From Lichenostomus cassidix (Eukaryota > Chordata > Aves > Passeriformes > Meliphagidae), in assembly GCA_008360975.2 (NCBI GenBank), contig CM039184.1:55518797-55582796 (forward strand): a DNA stretch of 64,000 bases. Reading direction: 5' to 3'. The notes beneath the pieces were generated by a model. That model was not told the DNA's origin, did not search any database, and saw only the letters and a program-made list of their open reading frames with translations. This document shows positions 1-12,165 of the stretch, piece after piece. Each line of letters starts with the position of its first letter. The stretch's first letter is position 1. The position numbers and the translations under genes are program-made.

Positions 1-3000
1 TTATTTTATAGAGATTTTAGCAGATAATATTTAATTATTAATATTCTACACTTTAAAATGTCTACTTTTCTTGGTTGGAAAATTATTCTGCTTTTAACAT
101 TTTTATGTATTGTGTTTACCTTTTGACTTCTGCTTTTATTTCACCACCATACCAATATTAGACAAGCCGCCAAATTTTCCCCTCTGTCATTTTCAGAATC
201 ATATTTTTCATTAAATAAACTCTGTTCAGCCTTCTTCATTTTATTCACATGGCCTTTCGTGTTCTGACTGCTGACATAATTCTTAATGAGAGTTTGTTTT
301 CTGGTCTGATTAAACACTACTAGGGCAGTAGATACTAAAGGGTTAACATCTCTAAAGAGGAACAACACATTATTTGAATAAATTTAGAAGGTAAATGATT
401 GACATGATGTATAAAGGAAAGTCACAGAGATGTGAAGGAAGGCAGTATCACCTGTCAGTCTTGACAATCATAATTCCCTAGTCTAAGTCAAAACTCATAT
501 ATTATTTGAATAAATTCTTTTCTGTATGGATATCTTAATTTTTTTCTGCCCAAGGCTAGTGATTCAATAAGTGCTGGAACTGGTCCATCTCTAGAATTCT
601 GATGCTGCTACTCCACACTAGACTGTAAACTTCTGAGTTTTACACCATGGGGTGAAAAGTAACACATTCTATGTGGCATAATTATCAAAATAAATATGGA
701 GTGGCTGTAGTGGTTACATGCTCTCCAAACTGTTCAAAGCTTAAAATGATCTTTTGCAGGGGGTCTGTATTTTGCTTGGATAGCCTTAATCTATTTTCCT
801 GACCCTTAAAGCAGAGGGAAACTATGCTGTTCATAAAGGCACATGTGTGAATAATCTTAAAGATCTGCTGAAGCACTTCTGCAAGATTTATAATTTGTAA
901 ATTACAGTCTCATTCTGGCAGATATTTATGAGGATATTTAGTTTACAGTAAGTAAAGACACTAAGGCTAAAGGGACCCATTGCTAGCTCTTTTCACTGTT
1001 TACATGTTGAAACATATGTAATGTAATAATTTTTCATAAAGAAATTATTACTGCTAACACTTTGCCTTTCTATTAGCCTTTCACTCACAAGCATTTGTTA
1101 ATAACTCCTTCCAAAATCTCTGACTGGCTAGGACATGCCTTTCAGACAGATGCAGACTCAGAAATACACCAATTTGTCTTCTCTTGGCTAGAAACATGAC
1201 AAAATATAGACGGGAGTGAATTTGGAAATATGCAACAAAATGTGCCTGAAAATTCAAGAGGGTGCAGGTGTTTAACATGAAAATTGAATACCTGAGCTGC
1301 AATCAGAACATCAATTCTTTCCATAGCTTTTCAGAGTGTTGCCTTAGACTCCTCTTTCTAAGACAATTGGAGGTTATATGATTGCCCAGAATGAGAGAAA
1401 TAGCTGACAGTTCTGCTAATTAAGCAAAGTGGAGTGGTTTATTCTATCACCATGGAAAGAATCTTCTCCACCCTGATCCGAGGAGGGAAGAATTCCCACA
1501 GAGTCTAAACCCTATTTCAAACCCATTTTGTACAAAAAATGAAGTACGTCCAAAAATAAAGTTACAGATATTACAGGCATTAAATAAGTAGGAAAAAAAT
1601 AATTTCTCCTTTTTTTTTTTGCTAGAATCCATTTTAGGGAGACAAAATACATTATTTTTATGGTATCTAATCAGATTTGGCAATGGAAATATCACAACAG
1701 CAAAATAGGCAAATGCTATACATGATTTGGTAGTCTGTATCCCACATTTAAAATGTTTAATAGTAATTTATTCATGTTTTCACAAAAATCAACCTGTTTT
1801 AACAGAGGTTTAAATTAATTCAATTTGTTTAAAAACAAGCATAAGGAGTGTAAAACAGTACCAAGTCTAATTCAGATAGGCAATCCACTTTTGATCCTGG
1901 ATATTAGCTGAGGAAAAAAAAAAAAAAAGGAAATTATTCATTCCTGCTGGCATCATTACGAAACTAAAATATTAATTTAGGCCTCCTTCATAGTGCAAAT
2001 CCAAAGTCTGCAATGATTCTTACTTTTTAAATAGATAATACATATGAAATAGGAAGCTGAAGAGCTCCCTATGGAATGCGTAAATAAGCCTTTAATAACC
2101 TGTAAGATAATAAAATTATTAGAGTTAGAGTAATTTGCTGTGCTTTGAATGGGCTGTCCCTAAGGCTAGCAATGAAATGGTTTCTGAGATGGTCTTTTGG
2201 AGATGTTCTCTCCAGTAACACAGATGTCCACAGAAAGGCTCAGGGACACCACCTCACCAGTCTGCAAAGCAGAACGCTGCCATCAGGTCCAGTTTGCACA
2301 AGTACAGTTATGATGCAGCCCCTGGTTCCTTGGCTGATGTCAATCAAGGCAGCCCTGCAGATGGTTCTGGAGGGAGTATCCTGTTACCAGTGCCCAAGCA
2401 CTGATAGTGATTTTCAGCAGTGGCCCCAGAGCTAAGCTGTTCCTCAGGAATTCCAGATTTTCAGAGCAGTTTAATATTTTAGTTTGAGAAGGAAGCTTTT
2501 GCCTCAAAATATCTTATTTTCTACTGAAAAATACATTGTTGTTACAAGATTTGTATCATATGTGTTAGTACAGAAGCTTATTCAGCCTTTCTCACTTCTC
2601 TTCAAATGAATTTGAGACTCTAAGTTAATCTCATTTTTCCAGTCATCACAGAGAACATCATCCTCTCTCAGTTACACATCCACACCTCAGCTGAGGTCTC
2701 CACACCTCACATGGGTTAGTGTTACCTTGAGCCTGAGAAAGTGCTGAGAGGGAAAGATGAACAACTTGAACTCCATTCACCAACAACCAGTTGATCTGTA
2801 GGTGAAAGTGTGCATGTTTCCTCCATGAAGTCTTTGTCATTGTACACAAGTTGGATTTTAAAATAAAAACTACACCCAAATCTTTCAGACAACTTCTTTA
2901 TTGAAAAGCTTGGCGACTCAAATGAGTGCATATAGCACATAAACAGATGTAAACACACATTTAGAAATGTGCAGTGAAATGCAATTTTCACTGTAATATA

Positions 3001-3967
3001 CCTGCTCATATGAAAAGTTGTATATTTTAAAAATAAGCCTCAACAATGCTTTATTGTTTTAACTTCAGATCTATTTTAATATCTGTAAGATAATCTTAAC
3101 CAATTCATTCAAATTTGAAAATGTTAGTGAGGTTTTTTTAAAGAGGATAAATAACACCATTTTACTTTTAACAAAGATAGAATCTAAGAGATTATATATT
3201 TAATCAGTTTTTATAAGATAATTTTAATTTTCTTTGTAAAGCACCTTTTGACTAGGTACAATGTACATGGAAATTTCATTATCCTACAATGAAAACATTT
3301 TTCTTTTTATGGGAATGCAGTGGTTCTTCTATTTCCCCAAAGGGATTTGAATTAGTTTAGCAAAATCTAGTTTACTCATAACAGCTGCAGCTTGCACCTG
3401 TGCAGTATTTCAGAAAATCATTAGGAATTGTATATTACTTTTTCATTGCTATGTTTTGGGGGAAACAAATGGGTAGAAAGTGGTTAGTGAGACCTAATGA
3501 AAAAGAAACTAAAGTAATATCAGTTATAAGAGGTATTTATTTTTTTTGAGGTATGTAACTAAATGTACAAAAGAATCAAGTTTAAGGAACAAAATTGCCA
3601 TATTTTCACACTATTTTCAAAACTGAAACAGCAGCTAAGCTAGATATAAGATGTTTGATGCTTCTAATTTCTTTCAAAGTGAAGTTGCAACCCTTTTTGT
3701 TAGTTTTCTTTTTAGAATTACTGATGAAAGTCTTCATTCCAGATTTTAAAGGTATGAACATTGAGAAGCCTCATGTGTGGGTGAGTCAGTGGGCGAATTA
3801 AATTCTCGTTATGCTGTGGATATCAACCCTCAGTGAATGTGTCAGGGGAGAGTGCCATGAGGGATTCAGAGCTTATTCTTGTCAGATGTTGATCTTCCCA
3901 ACCTACGCTGGAGTCGTGGTGAGCTCCAAGCACTCAGTGAAGCAAGGGAAGTGCATTGTGCTGTATC
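1..3967. other. Unique AT-rich non-coding DNA
   Basis: No gene, exon or recognisable mobile element is visible on either strand. It holds an 11-nt T run (1610-1620) and a 15-nt A run (1914-1928). The patch at about 2140-2440 is richer in G+C than its surroundings and is open for 96 codons on the plus strand, but the translation resembles no family I know and the frame has no exon-like borders. The A run has no AATAAA at the usual distance upstream and no visible target-site duplication, so I do not call a retrocopy. Confidence 0.6.
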
Positions 3968-3994
3968 CAGCCCTGCTCCAGGAGAGCAGGGCTG
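3968..3994. repeat. Perfect 11-bp inverted repeat (hairpin)
   Basis: CAGCCCTGCTC at 3968-3978 is exactly complementary to GAGCAGGGCTG at 3984-3994, with the 5-nt loop CAGGA. The stem is GC-rich in an AT-rich neighbourhood, so a folded transcript or single strand would be stable. Pairing does not continue convincingly outward, which makes it short for a microRNA precursor. No T-run follows, so there is no sign of a terminator-like or Pol III role. Confidence 0.8.
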
Positions 3995-6193
3995 CCTTGG
4001 CATGAGCCATAGCAGGCCAGAAAGCACAGGGTGCACATTGCAGCAAGTGGAAGGGGACAAGAAACACAGAAAGACACAAAGCCCCCCCCAGACACATCCA
4101 TATTTTTCTCCTCTCTAATATGCTTTGCTTACTGACAATGTCAGGTGGCACAAGCCACGCCATGGAAATCCAATCCTTTTCCTGAATTCCCAATATCCCT
4201 TATGGTGACAAAAAACATGAGACAATGAAAAAAATTTCTTACAGTTTTCTTGTAGCACCATTTGCAGCATTCTAGCATTTGTTCAAGACAGAAAATAAAA
4301 ATAAATAAAATGTATGTATGCCATCCATTTCTTAAAGAGGTCTGTGGCAAGCTGCCTTACAAATAAACATAAGTGCTTTCCAGTTTCAAAAAAAAAGAGA
4401 AAATGGACAGAATGGCTCCCTATTAAATGCAGATACAGTAACAATCTTATTTTAGGTTTTTCAAATAGCTACAAAGAAATCACTTAAAATAAAACATAAA
4501 AAGAATGAATGCTATTAAAGACTGTCACTAGGCTTGACAAGTTAATGAGGGTTAGATTATGAGAGTATTATTGTTTTAGCAGAGTATTATATTCCACTCA
4601 GATTCTCCTCCTGACTTCATAGACAAAACTTGCTCAGAAATCTGTGCCAACTATTACATTAGGTTAATGGGACCCTGACACGCAAAACAAGGCAATATAG
4701 TCATGTTGACCTACCACATGGGAAAGGGATACTGTAACTACAAATTCAGAGGGGACATTAGACAGTTTTACTTTTTCTTTTGAAATGTAAGAATGAGGTA
4801 AAGTGACTAAAAATATCTCTTAATACGATGAACACCAATTAATTAATTGTTATACTCTTATCTTTAAAAGAGTTAGAATACTTCCTATAAGACCCAACAG
4901 CTGAGAAAGTCTCATAAAGACCATGTTTTCACTAGCACTTTCTTGAGGATCTGAAAATATGTACCTCTGTTTTTCTTTCTTTCTTTCTTACCTTAAAAGA
5001 CAAATATAATGCTTTTGAGCCCAGGCATGTGAACAGCACTTCTATAACCTGCTAATTTCATTAAGGTCTGGACAAAGCAACCACAATTACTCGAGCTTTT
5101 GTTCAAAACCACAGCTGTGGCATTGTTGCAATTTTGTTTCATATAATCATTCCGTGGCTAATGCATTCCTCTTGAATGCAGTAATTTACATTGAAATGTC
5201 TTCAGCCTGACAGGGTTTATAGCCACAATCCTGGAATTCATTCCAGGAACTAAAAGTCTGAGCTGTCTAGTCCAAGCCCCACAGAATATGCTTAGCAAGT
5301 AATTCAGAACTAGGTATGTGGAAGGTATGTAAGACATCCAGGGAAGTGGTACCAGAGAGGAGAGGACAGCATTGCCAGCTGTGACCCTGTGACAGGAATG
5401 GGCTGCACTGGGCATGCAGATGAGGTAAATGGGCAATTCCCAAAATCAGTTGTTATCTCAGCTCTCCTTCTGCAGCTGTGGTGGACTCAGATCTCTCTTC
5501 GGTTATGCAATTCATGTCCTATATCTGACTCAGATTTTTAATCCCTTCTTGGAGTTGGATTCAGCTGAAGAGTTTCATTCTGACAACTTTTTTTGGCTAT
5601 TTATGAGGAGAAAAGATTATAAGAAAGTCAACCTCACTCCAACCTCCCTCATTTCAACCCAAAAGAATGGCTACAGGACTTGTCTTTACACATCCTGTTT
5701 AGGCTTTGCTACAATTCATTGGCACAGAAACAGAGGATTACTCCCTTGCTCTGTCATTATGTCATTTGCTCAGAAGAGGGAGATGGGTCTAAGAGGTTTT
5801 TTCTGCATTTTACCACATTTCTCTTTTGATTGTCACCTGTGTCCATTTGTGGTTATTGTTAGTGGCATGTTTGGCATTTTTGCTGGCTACTTATCACCTC
5901 TGCCTCTCTATGCCTTTCCCATATGGTTGCTTTGCTGCATAAATAAATGCTAATACAATTTATACTCTTCAGTTTGGGTTTTATCTGATTTAACCCCATA
6001 ATCATTAACCATTCTTTCCTCTCTTTGGCACACAGCTTGCTTTACTTCTGCCTTGACTGCTGCACCTATTTGAACAGCTATTCCCTACCCCCTTAGTGCC
6101 TGGTTACACTCCACGTCTCTCCTTTTCCCTCAGACACAAGTGGACCTTTGTTGTCTTGTCTTGTCATAGTTGAGATCAAGGGACTTCAATTTC
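3995..6193. other. Unique non-coding DNA with (TTTC)n
   Basis: A short (TTTC)n microsatellite lies at 4970-4989. The rest shows no recognised repeat or RNA gene. One open frame (5429-5953) is listed separately. About 5200-6150 is somewhat less AT-rich than its flanks, but I cannot match it to a known element. Confidence 0.55.
5429..5953 (+). other. Longest open frame, 174 codons, no recognisable product
   Basis: This is the longest uninterrupted reading frame in the window. The translation has many Cys, Phe, Leu and Ser residues, with a hydrophobic stretch near the C-terminus (around residues 140-170). I see no known domain, signal motif or repeat. No CpG island or convincing splice context is present. 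A frame of this length is uncommon but not impossible by chance in 64 kb of two-strand sequence. I therefore treat it as probably non-coding, and it may equally be a remnant of an old element. Conservation or transcript evidence would be needed to promote it. Confidence 0.12.
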
Positions 6194-6244
6194 TGCAGTC
6201 CTTAATCAATGACTTACAGTACAGTCACTTGATTAAGGAGTGTG
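6194..6244. repeat. Imperfect 51-nt palindrome, 20 paired positions
   Basis: CCTTAATCAA (6200-6209) pairs exactly with TTGATTAAGG (6229-6238). Inside it, TGACT (6210-6214) pairs with AGTCA (6223-6227), with one bulged C at 6228 and the 8-nt loop TACAGTAC (6215-6222). Outside, 6199-6239 pairs, 6198/6240 is a G/G mismatch, and 6197-6241, 6196-6242 and two G-T wobbles continue the helix to 6194-6244. The arms carry TTAATC/GATTAA cores typical of homeodomain sites. It could be a short hairpin RNA, a paired protein-binding site or a chance palindrome. Confidence 0.8.
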
Positions 6245-9200
6245 AACTTAGGATCTATAATATGTGACAGTACCCATGAAGCTTGTCTATATCCAGAACA
6301 AGGTTACACTATTCTTCCAGCTAATATGAAAGTTTTCTGATTTTAAAAATATATGTATTCTAACTATGCATCTTTTCCCACCCTTTTCCACATCCTAGTG
6401 ATTTTGAAACATAATAACAGAAAATAAATTATAATAATTTTTCTAAATAATTAAATATTTTTAAAATTGGTATGTATCCTCTAGTTTCTTTTACAATGAT
6501 TTTGTCCTGTGTTGTATTTCTTACATTTACAGGATAAGAATATCTCATCTCTGGAAAAAAAATTAGTTTTTTGAATGTTGAATATTAAAATAGACTAGAC
6601 GGAGAAAAAAAGTGAGTTAGAGCTGCAGAAAAAAAGCTTTAGTGAGTGAGTATCATATAACTTTTCGGGCAAAGACAATTATTAATGAAAAAAAATTGAA
6701 CTACACTGAACAAAGATTTATGAATGGAATTGTACATGTGGCAAAAAGAATTTCACCTGCTTTTGTAGGAGAGTTTGGACTTTCAAGCTGTGTCTGGGCA
6801 AAGAGCCATTTTGAAACGCTTTTAAACCATGTCAACAGAATGCAAATCAAGCAAAATGTGAAACACTGGTACACTAGGTACAGAAAGCATTTAAGCTTTG
6901 TGCAGCATTCCATTTTATCACAGCACTGGAATATTCTTACCTATAGTCTTTCAGAATGATAACACAAGTGCATGTGAACTTTTCCTATAAACTGTAGGTT
7001 GATCAGCTTTGCCTTGGCAGCAGCATTTGTTTAATCAGCCTGCAGTGACATTTTGTGAAAGACTCTTGTGCCACAGTGTCCCGAGAGTGTGGTCTCTCTG
7101 GATTTTATTCTTGTTTGATCATTGCTCAGATGTGCCCCCCACCCCATTACTCCTTAAGCTATGCTCTGTGTTTTTTAACTGATGGTATTTAAGCTGACAT
7201 AGCAGCTGAAATGACAGGCAAACAAAGCCACAGAAGCCCCTCTGCTTACAGCCAGCCTCATCCTTGACAGTTGCCCTTGTCCTGCTAATTTCAACTGTCA
7301 TGCCAATTGGATTTGAGAGCCAAGGCACAGATGAAATCAGTAATACAGAAATATTGTTCACATTTTATGTTCACATTCCTGTTTACAAGGAGAAAAGATA
7401 GAAAGAAACCATGTTGCCCAGTCAAGTTTGAGGATATGGAGGTCATTTTGCCAGTAGATATATTCACATGGAAAGAATACTATCAGGTTTCAGTCTGTGG
7501 AATAAACCGATCAGACTGCACAGAATAGATCAAGGTTTTCTGTACTAGCAAATTATAACTGTACTCCTATCAGTAGGAGCAGCTTCTACAAACCTCTCTG
7601 GTGACCAAAAAAATACATGTTAATTTGCTTCTGATAAACAATGTAAAAACTGTTTCTTCACTGCCTCTTTCTTATCAAGTTTCTTGTATGGATTTTGAAA
7701 GATAATTTGGATATAATTTGTTTCTAATCATTCTTATGGTTTTCTGGGAGTGCATCACAAAGGCATAATTTACTCTGCAAATGTTTTTATATTCATTTAA
7801 ATATATGTGCATTATAGACTTATATATATGTGTCTACTTAAAATTCTGTAACTTTTTATTTCTTTTTATTTTCATATTTGCCGAAAGCTGCAAACACAGT
7901 CTGTTTTTAAATAAACTGTTCCCTTTTACAGGAGTGATATAAATAAAAATGCTGTGTTTCAGGTAGGCAGATGAAGAGTACAAGTACAATTTCTTTCTTG
8001 TTAAGCTTACTGTACTCAGGAAATTCAATAACTCTGTGCCATCTAACATGAAAGTGTCACTTGAGACCCTCTTACCAGAAGAAACAGGAAAAGCACTACC
8101 GCTGCAAGTGAAATTAGACAGGAAGAAAGTAAAGAAAAATTAGCATGAAATACAAAGTAATCACATTTCTGTATATTCTGTTCTGTCTCAGCCACCAATT
8201 TTTTCTAATTAACCTGCTGAGTGAAGTGGTATTTATTCATGACATGAACTCATGAAAAAAAAATCTGGCTTGTGTCATTGAGGACTTCCATAGGAAATTT
8301 CCTGATTTTGCAGGAAATAGAAAACCTCTTGTATCTGTTAGGCTTAGAAATTTTCACAAGGAACTAGAAAATTAGGATTGTTTTTTACATTTTATTGCAG
8401 AAAAGCTATTGACCAACTCTAATTCATCTTCCTCTGTTGTACTCCTAATGAGTTTGTGTTACACATGGTCTTTTGTTGCTCAATAAAATACACAAAAGAA
8501 ACAAAACTAAGACTTGAACTGTTCATTCCCCCACTGTCTACAGAGCTGTCATCTCAATCAGCGACTGACTCATTCATGTGTTTGTGAAAATCCAAGAAAC
8601 ACAGAGATTAGCATTTGCAGGCATGTTGGGTATAAGAGAGATTCAGCTTTTATCTACATCATGGTAACAATTTCCAATCTAGATCTGAGTTTTCAGTAAA
8701 GGTGCTATCATTCTGTTATTGTTTTTACAGTTTCCTGATTGCTGTTGGATGCTCCAGAAAGAGACCATTATGAAATTAGAAATAATGCTTCAGCCAAAGG
8801 AAATGTGCTTTGTTCTCTTTCAGAATGCTTTTTAAAGGTACCCTCATGTGCTTGCATTTAGTTACTTATGGCAAAGGTCTATAATGAAAATTTTATAATT
8901 TTTATAATTTTATGGGTAATGAATTTTGAAGAAGTGGCAAAGATACAAGGTCAGAAAAAATGTGATGAATTATCATTTAGAAAGAAGGGTTATAAAGAAA
9001 CTACGACTTCTATGAACAAAGTTCTAATATCATCATGGTGCTGGCTGATTCTTTTCTTATAATATGCCAAATTAGGATTCTATCACTCTAACTCTATGGA
9101 TTTGATAACTATTGGAATCGATGGACTTGCAAATTTATTACTCTAGAGTAAGGGACTAAAGACTTTCATTTTCCTGTCTATATACAATCTAAAGGATTCA

Positions 9201-9883
9201 AAGAAGTCTTTTTTTTTTTTTTGTTACTTTGACACTAATATAAAAGGGAATAAACAGTCCTGCCCACTTGAACAAAAAGTGTTGCAATTCAGCTGATAGT
9301 AGCAACAGCTTAAATCTTTTCTTTCAGCATTCTTCTAAGCAGAAGACAACAAAACACAAAGAATAATGAAAATTCTGGGACTTTCATATTATGATTCATT
9401 TTTCAGCAGAATGAAAATTTTTATCAACATGACCAAAATAACTCCATGTAAACCATGCATGTATTTTTCTTTTAGAGACAAAAATATGCAAGTTGAGCGA
9501 TCATGAAAGCTCTTAGTAGTTCAGATATGATTACTCCACTGAACTTTTCTCTTAAGGACTCTGATTTGACTTGAAAAAAGAACAAAAATTATTTTTCAAT
9601 AATTTCTTTTGTTTTGTTTTAAATGCTGTCCAGTCCTTGAGAACCTGATCAATTTCTTTTTAAACTCATAATGACTGAGTTAGACAAGATGTAATGGAAC
9701 TGCTGCTTGAGTTCCAGTTATATGTAGGTTTTATAGTATACATAACTACCATGCCCTCCTAGTACACAATTCATCTACCTGACCATTCAATAATTTCAGA
9801 GATATCTAATACAACAGTGTCTTAAACCAAGGGGAAGGGAGACAAAGCCTCACTACTACATTTTTTTAAGTACTTATTGTATA
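6245..9883. other. Unique AT-rich non-coding DNA
   Basis: Apart from a 14-nt T run (9209-9222) and short AT-rich stretches around 7790-7830 and 8890-8915, nothing recognisable is seen. Frames are short on both strands and show no family resemblance. Confidence 0.55.
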
Positions 9884-10277
9884 AAATCATAGGATATCTC
9901 AAGTTGGAAGGGATCAACAAGGATCATTGAGTTCAAATCTCTGTTCCTCACAGGAGCACCTAAAACTAAACCAAATGACTGAGTGTCATCCTGACATTCT
10001 TTGAACTCAGACTGGTGCCATGACCACTTCTTTGGGGATCTCATTCCAAGGACTGACCATCCTTTCAGTGAAGACCTTTTTCCGAATGGCTAACCTGAAC
10101 CTCCCCTGATGCAACTTCATTCTGTTTTTTCATGTCCTGCCATCAGTCACCAGAAAGAGGAGATCAGCACCTGCCCCTCCATTGGCCTCTTGAGAAAGCT
10201 GCCAGCTGTGATGAAGGCTCAGCCCAGCCTTCTCTTCTCCAGGCTGAACAAACTAAGTGACCCCAGCTGCTCCTCAT
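9884..10277 (-). mobile_element. CR1 non-LTR retrotransposon fragment (3' end)
   Basis: CR1 is the dominant LINE of birds; it copies itself through a reverse transcriptase and is usually 5'-truncated. Read on the minus strand, the element ends near 9884 with a decayed octamer tail (AAAATCATAGGAT on the plus strand) followed by the conserved TTGGAAGGGA block at 9904-9913. It runs up to the AGGCTGAACAAACTAAGTGA block and CCCCAGCTGCTCCTCAT near 10277. The same AGGCT-AACAA-C-CAGCTG-TCCT pattern recurs in the CR1 at 17193-17658, which supports the call from within the window. The coding frame is broken by substitutions and small indels, so the copy is old and inactive. Its 5' side meets an LTR within a few tens of bases. 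Confidence 0.88.
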
Positions 10278-10299
10278 TTTGTTTCTTTTTTCCAGAGGA

Positions 10300-10692
10300 G
10301 CAAGCAGCAAACAGAGCGGTGTGGTGGTGTGGATGGTCCCACTAGGAGGGCTTGTCCATCATTGTTTTTCATTTTCTTGGGCTCAGGGGAAAAATGCTGG
10401 CTCCAGCAGCCTCCCCCATTTTCTGAAGCCATGTGTCGCTGGCCATGGTAGCATTGAGTCGGTTGGACTTCTGTAAGCTTTTTCTTTTTTCTGCATGTAA
10501 TTCCCTCTTTTATATATTGTTGCTATTAGCATTGTTGCTATCACTGTTTGTTTTCCCTAGTGCTGTTTTTTTCCAGTAGATTATTATCTCAACCCTTATT
10601 CTTTGACTTTTTGTTCCTTTCTTACTGGAGTGGGTAGGGAGAAGGGGAGCAGCTGCTTTAAGCTTAATTTCCAGCTAGTTTTAAACCACAAC
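10300..10692 (+). mobile_element. LTR fragment of an endogenous retrovirus
   Basis: The right end, TTAAACCACAACA (10680-10692), is the characteristic 3' terminus shared with the LTRs at 47461-48051 and 52507-53102. It is preceded by the GGGAGCAGCTGC-type block at about 10645-10660. Upstream is a T-rich stretch with TTGTTGCTATTAGCATTG (10518-10535), as seen in avian LTR 3' regions. The left boundary is uncertain because the 5' part does not align clearly with the other copies and CR1 sequence stops near 10277. No internal retroviral sequence follows, so this is a solo or truncated LTR. It is heavily diverged; a promoter cannot be identified. Confidence 0.65.
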
Positions 10693-12075
10693 ACATGCAT
10701 ATATAAATCTTTAGCAGTTTTGGCTAAAAATCATCCTATTTCAGTACTGACTTTGCAATACAAGTAACAAATTACCACCCCAACAAACTTCCTAGTGATG
10801 CCCATGGATGTATTTGGACACATGAAAATATGTGTATGAAACACAAAGTGCACAGTGTGAGTATCAGACATTGCAGTGTTGAGAATAAAAACCTTAATAG
10901 AAGATAGACAGGAAGAGATAAACGCAAAGTTCTTAGTACAGAAATAATCATATATTTTCTAACAACCCTTGCTTTTCTAACAGTAAATGTTTCAGATTCT
11001 CAGCTGGTGCAAAATTTATGTTTCAGATGACAATGGGGAAATCATATGGACTTACAATAGAGTGAAAATTCTCTTTGTACAGATTACACTGCTATGCAGA
11101 TTATACAATTCTCAAAAATATAATCCTTCACTAAAATTTTATTTGGAACTAAGAATATTCTGTCATCCCAAGATTTGTGGAATTTAACATATATTATTAC
11201 TGCTTCTTCTCCATAGTCCAAAACTAGTTTGTTTTCTAGAAACATGATTTAATCGGATGACTTTAAATCATCACCACATAAACTCATTGTTTGTCATATG
11301 ACTGCATTAATGACTATAGCAAGATTTCCATGTGTAAATACAGAGTTAAATTGTATGGATTCTATAAAACTGTAACAGATCCTCCTTTACATTGTCTCTG
11401 CTAACTTGAGCATATTTACCACCACTGGGGGTTTACATAAACATTACAAGGATGATATGAATTGGACTTCAATGAAGCCATGTTTGTTTGTAAAAGACAT
11501 CATTCCTTGAAAAAACAGAAAAGAAATTAAAACAAATAAATAAATATATCCATTTAACCTACAAAATTGAGGCTACAATGACTGAAGGATGAACATTTGC
11601 TGTCTATTGTCAGTTGTGCAATTTCTACTATAGTAGCCAAAAAACAGTCTGCCTATAACAAGTATTATAACACTTCATTTTAGTTCCAAACTTTTGGGGT
11701 TTTCTTTTTTCTTTTTGTGTTTTTACTCAACAGAAATTCATATCCTAGCGTTTACTTCAATATCATTACAGTCACTTAATTCCCTTTGAGATTTTTAAGT
11801 GGGAGGAGTCCTTACAGCAGTAGTGAGGCAATTTGCAAGTATATATTAAGTACTTAATAGAATCTAACAATCTATCATATCATGTCAATTGATAGCATTA
11901 AACCACTAAAATATTGAGACATGAAAGGACTGGAATAATTCTCATACACAGCAGTCAGCTTTCAACTGTACACAGGCTCAAGGGAGAGAATTTTAAAGAC
12001 AGACTTAAAACAGCTGCAGGTTTTAGAAAACATGCTATGCTATGCCTTCTTTTTTTGCTTTTTTTTCTCTGTAAG
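10693..12075. other. Unique AT-rich non-coding DNA
   Basis: No gene or recognised repeat is visible. The stretch is AT-rich with scattered short open frames on both strands. Confidence 0.55.
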
Positions 12076-12165
12076 CACACACACACCAAAACAAAAAAAA
12101 AAAAAACACCCAAACCACACCCCAACACCAACCCACACCAACACAAACCAAAAAAACAAAACAAA
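12076..12165. repeat. 90-nt tract of A and C only
   Basis: From 12076 to 12165 the plus strand contains no G and no T at all. It begins as (CA)n, passes through a run of 14 A, and continues as irregular CCA/ACC/AAAC units. The opposite strand is correspondingly pure G/T. Open frames cross the tract on both strands only because stop codons are depleted; their His/Thr/Pro/Asn/Lys-rich translations are artefacts of composition. It probably grew from a (CA)n microsatellite beside an A-rich run. Confidence 0.9.
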
